The notes under the pieces: generated by a model
Told to the model about the DNA's origin: nothing
The model's database searches: none
What the model saw: the letters and a program-made list of their open reading frames with translations, nothing else
DNA from: Mycolicibacterium brisbanense
Lineage (GTDB): Bacteria; Actinomycetota; Actinomycetes; Mycobacteriales; Mycobacteriaceae
Length of the DNA stretch: 64,000 bases
NCBI RefSeq assembly: GCF_001570425.1
Contig: NZ_BCSX01000022.1
Coordinates: forward strand, 46,549 to 110,548
Direction of reading: 5' to 3'
Made by a program: the position numbers and the translations under genes
Shown: positions 34,986 to 43,978 of the stretch, piece by piece
Numbering within the stretch: the first letter of the stretch is position 1
Layout: every line of letters begins with the position of its first letter

Positions 34986-35600
34986 ATGGATCTGGATCGA
35001 CTCACCGCCTGGATCCGCGAGTTCGCCCGGCTGATCGCCGAAAATGCCCCGTATCTCAGCGATCTGGACGCCGCGATCGGCGACGCAGACCATGGCATCA
35101 ACATGGATCGCGGGATGACGGCCGTGGTGGCCGCGCTCGACGAGGCACCACCGGCCGACGCCGGCGCGTTGTGCAAACAGGTCGGCATGACGTTGGTGAA
35201 ATCGGTCGGCGGCGCCAGCGGGCCGCTGTACGGCACCTTCTTCCTGCGCATGGCGCCCGCGTTGGGTTCCGACAGCCCGGATTTCGCCGCGGCGTTGCGC
35301 GCCGGCATCGAAGGCGTCGTTCAGCGGGGCCGCGCCGAAGCCGGCGACAAGACGATGTTCGACGCACTTGCCCCCGCCCTCGACGCCCTCGACGCCGCAC
35401 TCGCGTCAGGCGCCGATCTGGCCAAGGCTCTGACCGACGCCGCGACCGCCGCCGAAAAAGGCAGGGACGCCACCGAATCCATGGTGGCCCGCAAAGGTCG
35501 CGCCAGTTATCTGGGACAACGCAGCGTCGGACACATCGACCCGGGGGCCACGTCGGCAGCATTGCTGATCGGTGCCGCCGCGACGGTGGTGGGCACGTGA
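34986..35600 (+). CDS. dhaL: Dihydroxyacetone kinase subunit DhaL
   Basis: 204 residues. The metal/ADP site DLDAAIGDADHGINMDRGM at residues 26-44 is the DhaL signature. VKSVGGASGPLYGTFF and STSA-like Gly-rich loops (KGRASYLGQRSVGHIDPGA) complete the eight-helix barrel. DhaL holds ADP permanently as a coenzyme and receives the phosphoryl group from DhaM. The stop overlaps the dhaM start (GTGA). Confidence 0.95.
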   Translation: MDLDRLTAWIREFARLIAENAPYLSDLDAAIGDADHGINMDRGMTAVVAALDEAPPADAGALCKQVGMTLVKSVGGASGPLYGTFFLRMAPALGSDSPDFAAALRAGIEGVVQRGRAEAGDKTMFDALAPALDALDAALASGADLAKALTDAATAAEKGRDATESMVARKGRASYLGQRSVGHIDPGATSAALLIGAAATVVGT

Positions 35601-38014
35601 CCGTCGGGCTCGTCGTCGTCTCACACAGCCGTCCCCTCGCCGACGCCGCAGTCGACTTGGCCCAGGAGATGTTGCACGGCAAGCAAATCCAGATCGAAGT
35701 CGCGGCAGGCCTGGACGAGAGAACCTTCGGCACCGACGCGGTCGCGATCGTCGACGCCATCGCCGCCGCCGACGATGGTGACGGCACAGTCGTGCTCATG
35801 GATCTCGGAAGTGCCGTGCTGTCAGCCGAACTCGCGCTGGAGCTGCTCGACGACGATGTGCGCGAGCGGGTCCTGCTGTGCCCGGCTCCCCTCGTCGAGG
35901 GGCTCGTGGTGGCCGCGGTCGCCGCGGGCGGCGGAGCCCCGGCCGCGGAGGTGGCTGCCGAGGCCTCCGGCGCGCTTGCCGGGAAACTCGCTCAGCTGGG
36001 CGGCGGCGTCGAACATGCCGCCACCGAGACCGCCGTCGAAGGGCTGTCCGCGACGTTCGTCGTCGCCAACCCGCACGGTCTGCATGCCAGACCGGCGGCC
36101 CGCCTCGTCCAGGAGGTTCGTGGCCGGGACGCGCAGGTACGGATCCGTAACCCGCGTACCGATTCGGCGTGGATCGACGCCGCGAGCCTCTCCAAGATCG
36201 CGACGCTCGGCGTCCGCAGTGGCGACGAGGTCGACGTCCGGGTATCCGGTCCGCAGGCCGCAGAGGTACTCGAGCACATCCTGGCGCTGGCCGCCCGGCA
36301 GTTCGACGAGACGCCGTCCGCCGCTGCACCATCCGAGCCGGTCACGACGGGCCGACCGATCGGCGCCGGGCCGGGTCTGGGGATCGGCCCCGCCTGGTCG
36401 GCTCGGGCGGGGGCCATCGAGGTTCCCGAACATCAGGGTGGAGATCCTGCGGCCGAATGGCGCAGCCTCACCGCAGCCGTCGACGGCGTGCGTACCGCCA
36501 TCGCCGACGTGCGCGCCCACACCGCCCGTGCCGTGGGCGAAGCCGAGGCATCGATCTTCGATGCGCACGCACTGCTGCTGGACGATGATGCGCTCCTCGG
36601 TGCGGCGAAGAGCCGAATCGACAAGGGGCACAACGCCGCAGCGGCCTGGGCGGCCGCGGTGGCCGAGGTGGCGGATCAGTTCGGCGCCGTGGACGACGCC
36701 TATCTGCAGGCGCGGGCCGAGGACGTCCGCGCCGTGGGCGATCAGGTGCTGCGTGCCCTGCTGGGACATGTGGCACCCACGGGCACTGCCACCGGCGTGC
36801 TGGTGGCGGCCGACCTGACTCCGGCCGAGGCCGCCGAACTCGATCCGACTCACGTCGCCGCGGTGCTGCTGGCGTTCGGCAGCGCTACGGCACACAACGT
36901 CATCCTGTTGCGGGCCAAAGGAATTCCGGTCATCGTAGGTGCGGGACGGGCTGTGCTGACAATCGCCGACGGCACCACCGTGGCCGTCGACGGTACGCGC
37001 GGGGAATACCTTGTCGATCCACCCGACGCCGTCCGCCGGGAATTCGAAGCCCGGGTCGCCGCAGCCGCGCAGCAGCACCGGCAGGCCGTCACCCGCACGC
37101 ATGAGCCCGCTGTCACCCGCGACGGTGTCACGGTCAAGGTCGGCGCCAACATCGGCTCGGCCGACGACGCGCGTGCCGCAGCGAGCCAGGGCGCGGACTT
37201 CGCCGGTCTGGTCCGCACGGAGTTCCTGTTCCTGGGCCGCGACCAGGCCCCCGACGTGGACGAGCAGCTTGCGGTCTACCGCAAGATCGCCGAATCCCTT
37301 GAGGGACGCAGGATCACCCTGCGCACCCTCGACGTGGGTGGTGACAAACCGCTGGCGTTCCTGCCGACACCCGCTGAGCCGAACCCCTATCTGGGGGTGC
37401 GTGGTATTCGGCTGGCGTTGGCACACTCGCAGCTGTTGTCCGACCAGTTGTTGGCGATGGCGCGGCTCAGCACGCATACGCCGGTCAGCATCATGTTCCC
37501 GATGGTCAGCACCCTCGACGAACTGTTCGCCGCGCGCCGGGTGCTCGACGACGCGATCCGGCGAGCCGGTCCGCAGGCGTCCGATCTGCAGGTCGGGATG
37601 ATGGTCGAGGTGCCCGCCGCCGCACTCAAGGCCGCAGCGTTCGCGCCGCACGTCGACTTCTTCTCGATCGGCACCAACGATCTCACCCAGTACACGATGG
37701 CGGCCGATCGCAACAACGACGCCGTCGCGAGCCTCGGGGACGCGTTCGACCCGGGTGTCCTGCAGTTGGTGCGGTCGACGTGCCAAGGCGCCGCGGGACG
37801 GGCATCGGTCTCGGTCTGCGGGGAGTTCGCCGCGGACAACCGCGCCGCCGCACTGCTTCTCGGGTTGGGTGTCGATGCCCTCAGCGTCACTCCCCCGGCG
37901 ATTCCGGGTACCAAGGACGCTGTTCGCGCGATCGACAGCAGCGAGGCGCGGCAACTGGCGGCAGCGGCCCTGTCAGCCGCGGATGCCGTCGCGGTGCGGT
38001 CACAGTTCGGCTGA
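35597..38014 (+). CDS. dhaM: DhaM fused to HPr and PTS Enzyme I
   Basis: 805 residues from GTG 35597. Residues 1-130 are the EIIA-mannose-like DhaM domain with active His10 (VVVSHSRPLAD). Residues 152-235 are an HPr domain with His163 (NPHGLHARPA). The rest is Enzyme I: swivelling domain with His433 (GSATAHNVILLRAKGIP) and PEP-binding barrel with TEFLFLGR, GTNDLTQYTMAAD and SVCGEF (Cys-Gly-Glu). The full chain from PEP to DhaL is in one polypeptide. It could also supply EI/HPr to the EIIA and EIICB genes 5-7 kb downstream. Confidence 0.95.
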   Translation: MTVGLVVVSHSRPLADAAVDLAQEMLHGKQIQIEVAAGLDERTFGTDAVAIVDAIAAADDGDGTVVLMDLGSAVLSAELALELLDDDVRERVLLCPAPLVEGLVVAAVAAGGGAPAAEVAAEASGALAGKLAQLGGGVEHAATETAVEGLSATFVVANPHGLHARPAARLVQEVRGRDAQVRIRNPRTDSAWIDAASLSKIATLGVRSGDEVDVRVSGPQAAEVLEHILALAARQFDETPSAAAPSEPVTTGRPIGAGPGLGIGPAWSARAGAIEVPEHQGGDPAAEWRSLTAAVDGVRTAIADVRAHTARAVGEAEASIFDAHALLLDDDALLGAAKSRIDKGHNAAAAWAAAVAEVADQFGAVDDAYLQARAEDVRAVGDQVLRALLGHVAPTGTATGVLVAADLTPAEAAELDPTHVAAVLLAFGSATAHNVILLRAKGIPVIVGAGRAVLTIADGTTVAVDGTRGEYLVDPPDAVRREFEARVAAAAQQHRQAVTRTHEPAVTRDGVTVKVGANIGSADDARAAASQGADFAGLVRTEFLFLGRDQAPDVDEQLAVYRKIAESLEGRRITLRTLDVGGDKPLAFLPTPAEPNPYLGVRGIRLALAHSQLLSDQLLAMARLSTHTPVSIMFPMVSTLDELFAARRVLDDAIRRAGPQASDLQVGMMVEVPAAALKAAAFAPHVDFFSIGTNDLTQYTMAADRNNDAVASLGDAFDPGVLQLVRSTCQGAAGRASVSVCGEFAADNRAAALLLGLGVDALSVTPPAIPGTKDAVRAIDSSEARQLAAAALSAADAVAVRSQFG

Positions 38015-38024
38015 TCGGGTGGCC

Positions 38025-38056
38025 CGCCTGCGGGGACCATTCGGTTCTCGCAGGCG
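38025..38056 (+). terminator. Hairpin after the dha operon
   Basis: Inverted repeat CGCCTGCG ... CGCAGGCG with a 16-nt loop, 10 bp past the dhaM stop, before the LuxR regulator gene. Confidence 0.6.
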
Positions 38057-38086
38057 CGGCTGACCACGCGGCCTTAGGATCCGGAT

Positions 38087-40651
38087 GTGCCGACCGCGTG
38101 GCCACTGGTTGATCGTGAGGACGAACTGCGCCTGGTCGCGGCCGCGCTGAACTCCCACGGCGGCGCGGTGCTCACCGGGCCGGCCGGGGTCGGCAAATCC
38201 CGGTTGGCGCACGCCGCTGTGCAGCGACGGCAGGGGCTCGTCCGATGGATCGCGGCAACGGTCACCGGCCAGTCGATCCCGCTGGGTGCGCTCGCCGGTT
38301 ACACCGCGCAGTGTGGCCCGGATCCGCTGCGCCGCGTGCAGGATGTGATCCAGGCCCTCGTCGCCGGCGAACCGTCGGTGCTGATCTGCGTTGACGACGC
38401 CCACCTGCTCGACGACCAGTCGGCCCTGGTGATCGAACGGTTCGTCGAGCAGGCGATGGGCACTGTCGTCATGACCGTCCGCGACGGCGAGCCAGTGCCG
38501 GATTCGGTGGCAACTCTGTGCGCCCGGTTGCCCCGCATTGCCGTGCCCCCGTTGACCACCGAAGGGGTCAGCGCGCTGGTCACCCAAGTTCTCGGCGCTG
38601 CGGTGGAATCGTCGAGCGCACAACGGTTCTTCAGCTACACCCGCGGCAACGCACTGTACCTGCGGCAGTTGGTCACCGACGAGATCGCGGCAGGACGGCT
38701 GACGCGACGCGCGGGCGTATGGGTGTGGGACGGGCCGCCTCGACTGTCCGCCTCGCTCGTCGACTTGCTCGAAGCGAGCGCGGGGAACCAGCCCGACGCG
38801 ATCATCGAGCTGCTCGACGTGCTCGCGGTCTCCGACCCGATCGAACTGCCGGTGCTGCTCCGATTCGTCGACTCCACCGTGATCGACGACGCCCGAGACC
38901 GGGTGTTGATCACCGTCGACGGTGGGCAGGTGCGGCTGGCGCATCCGTTGTTCGGCGAAGTCCGCCGCAACCGGGCCGGCACCGCGCGGCTGCGCGGTGT
39001 CCGCAGCCAGGTCGCCGAGTTGATCGGGCAGTTGTGCGCGCCGTCGGCGGTCCAGACAGTGCGGCGCGCCGTTCTGCTGATGGATTCCGACACCCAAGGC
39101 GATGCCGTGTTCCTGGTGGAAGCGGCCAACGCGGCACTGCAATTGCTCGACCTCGACCTCGCAGTCCGACTGGCCGAGGGCGCGGTCGCGGCAGGTGGCG
39201 GACGAGCAGCCCAGGCCGCGCTCGCCACGATGTTGGCTTTCGCCGGTCAGGGCGGCGCGGCCGACGCGATGTTCGCCGAGCTGGCCGATGGCGGTGACGC
39301 TGCCGAACGCGCGTCGATCGCGCTGTTGCGGGCCGCCAACCTGTCCTGGGTGCTGGCACGGCCAGGCAACGCCGAGACGGTGCTGAACGCGGCGCGCGAC
39401 GCCGCCGACAGCTGCGGGCTCGGGCCGTCCTACGACGCCCTGCACGCCTCGTGCCGCAGCGCGCTGGGCCATCCCCGGGAAGCCGTCGACATGGCCACAG
39501 CGGCGTTGTCCGCACAGAACGTGGATCCCCTCGCGGCGATGTTCGGCTACTGGGCCTTGGTCTGCGGGCTGGGCGACCTCGGTCACGTCGACCGCATGGC
39601 CGACGCGGCAGCGGCAGGCTACGAACTGGCGACAACGGCCCCGCAAGCCTCGCATCTGCGGTTCGGCCTCGGCCTGATGGAGATCGTCGGCTTACATCGG
39701 GCAGGCACCCAGGAGCGCATCTCCGATATCGCCAACCGGCTGCGGCAGCAGTCACTCGACGTCGTCGCCTCCCGTTCGTTCACCGCGGTGATCCTCGGAT
39801 ATGCCGAATTATGTTGTGGCCGATTGGAATCCGCGCAGCGCTGGCTACGTGAATCGTTGGCCACCGGATCGGTGTTCGATGCGCAGTCGGGTGTCATCCG
39901 CGAACTCGCGGGGATGTGGTTGACCATGACACTGGCGATGTGCGGTGATCTGGCGGGTGCCCGGGCCACCGACGCCGAGAGGTTCCGGTACTTCGGTGAC
40001 TACTCCCATATCTGGCGTACGGATATGCTGCTGACCCAGGCATGGCTCGAGGCGGTACACGGATCGCAAAGCCGCGCAATTTCTTTCGCGATCGGCGCCG
40101 CCCGGACCGCCCGCACCCAGGGCCGGCCGGCCCATGAGCTGTGGTGCCTGCAGACGGCCACCCAGTTCGGTGCCACCGAAACCGTGGAACGGCTCGGTCA
40201 GCTGGCCGCAGTGGTGCAGGGCCCGCGGGCGGGAGTGGCACATGAACATGCCAGCGCGCTGCGCCGGGCCGATGGTGCTCGGCTGCTGAGCGCGTCGAAC
40301 GGCTATGCGGTGATCGGCGATACGGTCGCCGCACTCGACGCCGCGGCGCAGGCCGTACCGCACCTGCATGGCGAGCGGCAGCGCCGCGCGATCGCCGCTG
40401 CGCACCGGCTCGCCGCGGGCGGGGCCCGCACCCCGGCGTACCGGGCGATGGCCAGTACCGGCGTGCTGACCCCACGCCAGCGGGAAGTCATCGCCATTGC
40501 GGCGACGGGGCTTTCGAACCGCGAGATCGCCGATCGGCTGGTGATGTCGGTGCGCACGGTGGAAGGACATCTGTTCCGCGCATGTCAGCGTCTGGGCGTC
40601 AACACCCGCGACGAGCTCATCTCGCTGCTCGCCGACGGCACCGCGTCCTGA
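38087..40651 (+). CDS. Large LuxR-family regulator with ATPase domain (LAL type)
   Basis: 854 residues from GTG 38087. An N-terminal AAA/STAND ATPase has Walker A GPAGVGKSRLAHAA and Walker B VLICVDDAHLLDD. A long helical repeat region follows (residues about 330-770), and a C-terminal LuxR HTH (LTPRQREVIAIAATGLSNRE, IADRLVMSVRTVEGHLFRAC). It is tail-to-tail with a related regulator, three bases apart. Both sit between the dha and PTS genes and may control them. Ligand unknown. Confidence 0.9.
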   Translation: MPTAWPLVDREDELRLVAAALNSHGGAVLTGPAGVGKSRLAHAAVQRRQGLVRWIAATVTGQSIPLGALAGYTAQCGPDPLRRVQDVIQALVAGEPSVLICVDDAHLLDDQSALVIERFVEQAMGTVVMTVRDGEPVPDSVATLCARLPRIAVPPLTTEGVSALVTQVLGAAVESSSAQRFFSYTRGNALYLRQLVTDEIAAGRLTRRAGVWVWDGPPRLSASLVDLLEASAGNQPDAIIELLDVLAVSDPIELPVLLRFVDSTVIDDARDRVLITVDGGQVRLAHPLFGEVRRNRAGTARLRGVRSQVAELIGQLCAPSAVQTVRRAVLLMDSDTQGDAVFLVEAANAALQLLDLDLAVRLAEGAVAAGGGRAAQAALATMLAFAGQGGAADAMFAELADGGDAAERASIALLRAANLSWVLARPGNAETVLNAARDAADSCGLGPSYDALHASCRSALGHPREAVDMATAALSAQNVDPLAAMFGYWALVCGLGDLGHVDRMADAAAAGYELATTAPQASHLRFGLGLMEIVGLHRAGTQERISDIANRLRQQSLDVVASRSFTAVILGYAELCCGRLESAQRWLRESLATGSVFDAQSGVIRELAGMWLTMTLAMCGDLAGARATDAERFRYFGDYSHIWRTDMLLTQAWLEAVHGSQSRAISFAIGAARTARTQGRPAHELWCLQTATQFGATETVERLGQLAAVVQGPRAGVAHEHASALRRADGARLLSASNGYAVIGDTVAALDAAAQAVPHLHGERQRRAIAAAHRLAAGGARTPAYRAMASTGVLTPRQREVIAIAATGLSNREIADRLVMSVRTVEGHLFRACQRLGVNTRDELISLLADGTAS

Positions 40652-40654
40652 CCG

Positions 40655-43294
40655 TCAGGTGGCCGGCCGGAACCGGACCAGCCGGGCCAGCTGGTCGCGG
40701 TCCTCGATGCCGAGTTTGGCGAAAATGCGGTACAGGTGGCCGTCGACGGTGCGCACCGACAAGCACAGCCGGTCGGCAATCTGCCGGTTGCTCAGGCCGG
40801 CCCCCACCAGATTCGCGATCTCCCATTCGCGTTCGGTGAGGTGCAGCGGATCGGCTGCGCGCCGGGTTGCCGGCGTCGTGAGGCCGCACCGGCTGGCCAG
40901 CCAGTGTGCCCGGGTCGCGGATTCAAGTTCGCTGCCCCGGCGCCCGGCGCGGGCGTGTTCACGGGCGGCGTGGGCGGATGCGTCGGCCGCCAGTGCCAGT
41001 GCTCCGAGCTCTTCGAAACGGCAGGCTGCCTCGTCCAGGCATCGGCCGTCATGCTCGGCCACACCCCGGCTGTGGGCGGCGATCGGCTCGCACAGCGGCG
41101 CGTCCAGCTGGGCGGCCAACTGCTGAATCCTCGCGTCCACGGAACGGTCACCGAGGCGCAGAGCAGTGTGCAGTGCGGTGAGTTCGACCGCGCGCAGGCC
41201 GCCGCCACGCGCGAGTTGCGCGGCCCGCACGGCGTGCTGCTGCGCTGACGATGTCTCGCCCGTCGCCGCCTGCAACCACGATCGGGCCAACTCGAGTTCG
41301 GGCCGGAACACCTCCACCTGAGGGCCGCTGGCCGCTTCGGCCCGCGTCAGGGCCACCGCAGCGGCGTCGATGTTTCCGCGGTGCGCCTCGGCTTGCGCCA
41401 ACCACGAGGCGACCAGCATGACCCACCCCCGGGGCAGGCATTCCGACATCGCCCATACCGAGGTCTGCAACGCCTCGCACGATTCGACGATGCGCCCCCG
41501 CGCCAGCTCAAGACGACCCGCCAGCGCGGTCACGATGGCCTCTGCCTGCAGCGCACCCGCCGTCATCGCGGCGTACCGCGTGATGACGCGCTCGACTGCC
41601 GCCAAGTCACCGCTGTAGAGACCGGCCAGGGCCTCGGCCAGTGCCAGCGAGTAGCGCTGCGGACCGGACTCACAACAGTCGGCGGCCCGTTCACCCTGCT
41701 GCACCACCGCAGCCACCTCGGTGAAGCGCCCCGACAGCGCCAGCGCCCCCGCGGTGGCCAGCGCAGCCCACACCGTCGCCATCGGCAACATGTCCGACGC
41801 CAGCGCCTGGGTTCCCGAAGCGATCGCCGCAGGCAGGTCACCGGCGAAGAACGCGAAGCTGACCTCGATCGCGGCGACGAAGCTCAGGGCGGCGGCACTG
41901 CTGACACGCGCGCGGACGCTGTCGAGCACCGCCCAGGCTTGCTCGGCACGACCGCAGCCGAAGAAGAGGTTCGCGGCACGCAGACAGCCCCACCGCACCA
42001 CGGTCAGCTCGTCGCCGGAGGCCGGGTCGAATCGGGCCAGCAGCTCCTCTGCCTCTTGCCCCCTGCCCTGCCAGCTGATGGCGTCGGCGAGCACGATCGC
42101 GGCCTGTACCCCCGAACCGTGCTCCAGAGCGAATCGCGCAAGCTGTTCTCCGAGAACCAGATTGGACATGGTGACCGCGCTGGCACCGGCATCGACGATG
42201 GTGTCGAGGTCTGCGGGGGCGTCGCTGGCGATCATGAACCGGGCCAACTGGATCCGGGTCCGCACATCGGCAGAGGCCGGTCGGTGCGCTGACAAGTGCC
42301 GCGCCAGAAGGGAATTGATCTGACGTGAACGGGTCACCGGGCAGCGTCGCCGGGCCACCTCGCCGACGATCGGATGCGCCGGTTGCACCATGGTGTGCGC
42401 GGCGTCGGCGGTCACCTGGATCGCACCGCGACGTTCTGCGCGCGTCACCGCCTCGGGCGGGCAGATGTCCAGCAGGACGTCCCAGTCGAGTGCCTGCGCC
42501 GCAGACACCACCTCCACCACGTCGAGCTCATCGGGTCGCAGGGCATCCAGCCGCGAGGCCACCAGTTCATGGATATCCGGGCTGGGCCGCAGGCGGCCGC
42601 GCAACCGCCAGTGGTCCCCGTCGCGGACGAGGGCACCGTCTGCGCGCGCGGCATTGAGCACGCCGCGCAGATAGAGCGGACTCCCCGACGAGAACCGGTG
42701 CAGCTCGCCGACCGCCCGATCATCGACATCACCGCCGAGAACCGCCGCGGCGAGTTCAGCGGTCTGTTCACGGGTGAACGGTTCGAGGTCGAGACGGGCC
42801 AGCAGCTGTTCCTTCCACAATGCCGTGACCGCGTCCGTCGGCGCAGCACCCGACCGGATGGTGACGATGAGCGTCGGTTCCCCGTTGACCGCGAGCTGCT
42901 GGACCAGCAGAGCCGACAGCGGATCGAGGTACTGGGCATCGTCGACGACGATGACCAGGCTCGGATCGTCCAGGGCCTGCTGCGCAGCACCGAGCATCAC
43001 GGCAGGCTCGCGTGCGTCGGTGAGGTGCAGCGCATGATGGAACGCCCCGAACGGCACCGCCTGCGCGGTCTCGGTGCCGAGCACGAATCGCACACAGCGC
43101 CCTTCGCTCTGCAACTGCCGGGCCAGAACCCGGGCGAGCGCGGTCTTGCCGACGCCTGCGGGGCCGACGAGAACGACGCCACGCGACCCGTCACGTAGCG
43201 CCAGCGAGGCTTCGCTGAGTTCCGTATCCCGTGCGACGAACGGCCAATCCGCCAATGCGTACCCCCAAGGTGCGCCGGTATGCCGGGCCGACAT
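40655..43294 (-). CDS. Second large LuxR-family regulator with ATPase domain (LAL type)
   Basis: 879 residues from ATG 43294 (a start 15 codons upstream is open). Walker A is GPAGVGKTALARVL, Walker B LVIVVDDAQYLDP, then TPR-like helical repeats and the C-terminal HTH (LTEREWEIANLVGAGLSNRQ, IADRLCLSVRTVDGHLYRIF). It is clearly paralogous to the facing regulator, with the same domain order and length. Upstream, in the same direction, lies EIIA of the PTS, so it may be the pathway regulator. Confidence 0.88.
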   Translation of the reverse strand: MSARHTGAPWGYALADWPFVARDTELSEASLALRDGSRGVVLVGPAGVGKTALARVLARQLQSEGRCVRFVLGTETAQAVPFGAFHHALHLTDAREPAVMLGAAQQALDDPSLVIVVDDAQYLDPLSALLVQQLAVNGEPTLIVTIRSGAAPTDAVTALWKEQLLARLDLEPFTREQTAELAAAVLGGDVDDRAVGELHRFSSGSPLYLRGVLNAARADGALVRDGDHWRLRGRLRPSPDIHELVASRLDALRPDELDVVEVVSAAQALDWDVLLDICPPEAVTRAERRGAIQVTADAAHTMVQPAHPIVGEVARRRCPVTRSRQINSLLARHLSAHRPASADVRTRIQLARFMIASDAPADLDTIVDAGASAVTMSNLVLGEQLARFALEHGSGVQAAIVLADAISWQGRGQEAEELLARFDPASGDELTVVRWGCLRAANLFFGCGRAEQAWAVLDSVRARVSSAAALSFVAAIEVSFAFFAGDLPAAIASGTQALASDMLPMATVWAALATAGALALSGRFTEVAAVVQQGERAADCCESGPQRYSLALAEALAGLYSGDLAAVERVITRYAAMTAGALQAEAIVTALAGRLELARGRIVESCEALQTSVWAMSECLPRGWVMLVASWLAQAEAHRGNIDAAAVALTRAEAASGPQVEVFRPELELARSWLQAATGETSSAQQHAVRAAQLARGGGLRAVELTALHTALRLGDRSVDARIQQLAAQLDAPLCEPIAAHSRGVAEHDGRCLDEAACRFEELGALALAADASAHAAREHARAGRRGSELESATRAHWLASRCGLTTPATRRAADPLHLTEREWEIANLVGAGLSNRQIADRLCLSVRTVDGHLYRIFAKLGIEDRDQLARLVRFRPAT

Positions 43295-43391
43295 TACGCC
43301 CGCGCAAATCTTTGTAGCGTCGAAACATCGACGCCGCATCTCGAATGTTTGCGCAGTTAACCAATTCTGGAGCAGCGGGACGCCCGCAGGA

Positions 43392-43862
43392 TCACCTGTT
43401 CACCGCGAAGAGGACGGCTCCGCAATCGATGTCCGAACCTGTCCGCACGGCATCCGACACGGCGATGTTGCCTGCTTCACGCTCGTCCATGATCACAACG
43501 GGGACAATGGGATTGAGACCTTTGGCGGCCACCGACGCGGCATCGTAGGTGATGACGACCTGGCCCGCGGCGACATCATCACCCTGCTTGAGGTGCACGG
43601 TGAAGCCCTCGCCGCCCAGCGCCACGGTATCGAGGCCGAGATGGACCAGGACGCCGACTTTCTCCTCTGTCAATAAGACATACGCATGAGGCATCAGTTT
43701 CAGCAACTTCCCGCTCACAGGGGCGATGGCATCGACCACTCGAGGTCCGGGGTCGATCGCCGCGCCGTGACCGACCATTCCGGCCGAGAAGACCGGATCG
43801 GGGACGTCGCCGAGGGCGACCGCGCGCCCGGCGATGGGGGCCAGCACTGTCGTGGTACTCAC
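43392..43862 (-). CDS. PTS EIIA component, glucose type
   Basis: 156 residues of EIIA-Glc fold. Active His74 in GVLVHLGLDTV and His59 in LMPHAYVLLTEE form the two-histidine phosphotransfer site; PVFSAGMVGHGAAIDPG and GDDVAAGQVVI match the family. It passes phosphate from HPr to the IIB domain of the divergent EIICB gene. In this group of bacteria the EIIA can also act as a regulatory protein, which is inferred here. Confidence 0.93.
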   Translation of the reverse strand: MSTTTVLAPIAGRAVALGDVPDPVFSAGMVGHGAAIDPGPRVVDAIAPVSGKLLKLMPHAYVLLTEEKVGVLVHLGLDTVALGGEGFTVHLKQGDDVAAGQVVITYDAASVAAKGLNPIVPVVIMDEREAGNIAVSDAVRTGSDIDCGAVLFAVNR

Positions 43863-43978
43863 GCGTGGTCTCCTTCTATGTTTGTGGCCGCAACCTTACG
43901 AGCGTCGCATGCCGTCTCGTCTAAGCTTCCGACCAACTCGGCGGCGACCGCACAGGCGACCAGGAGGGCGACGCACCC

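Noticed and set aside
35822..37954. 710-codon minus-strand frame opposite dhaM
   Set aside because: Antisense of a gene with clear DhaM, HPr and EI motifs; no protein-family character.
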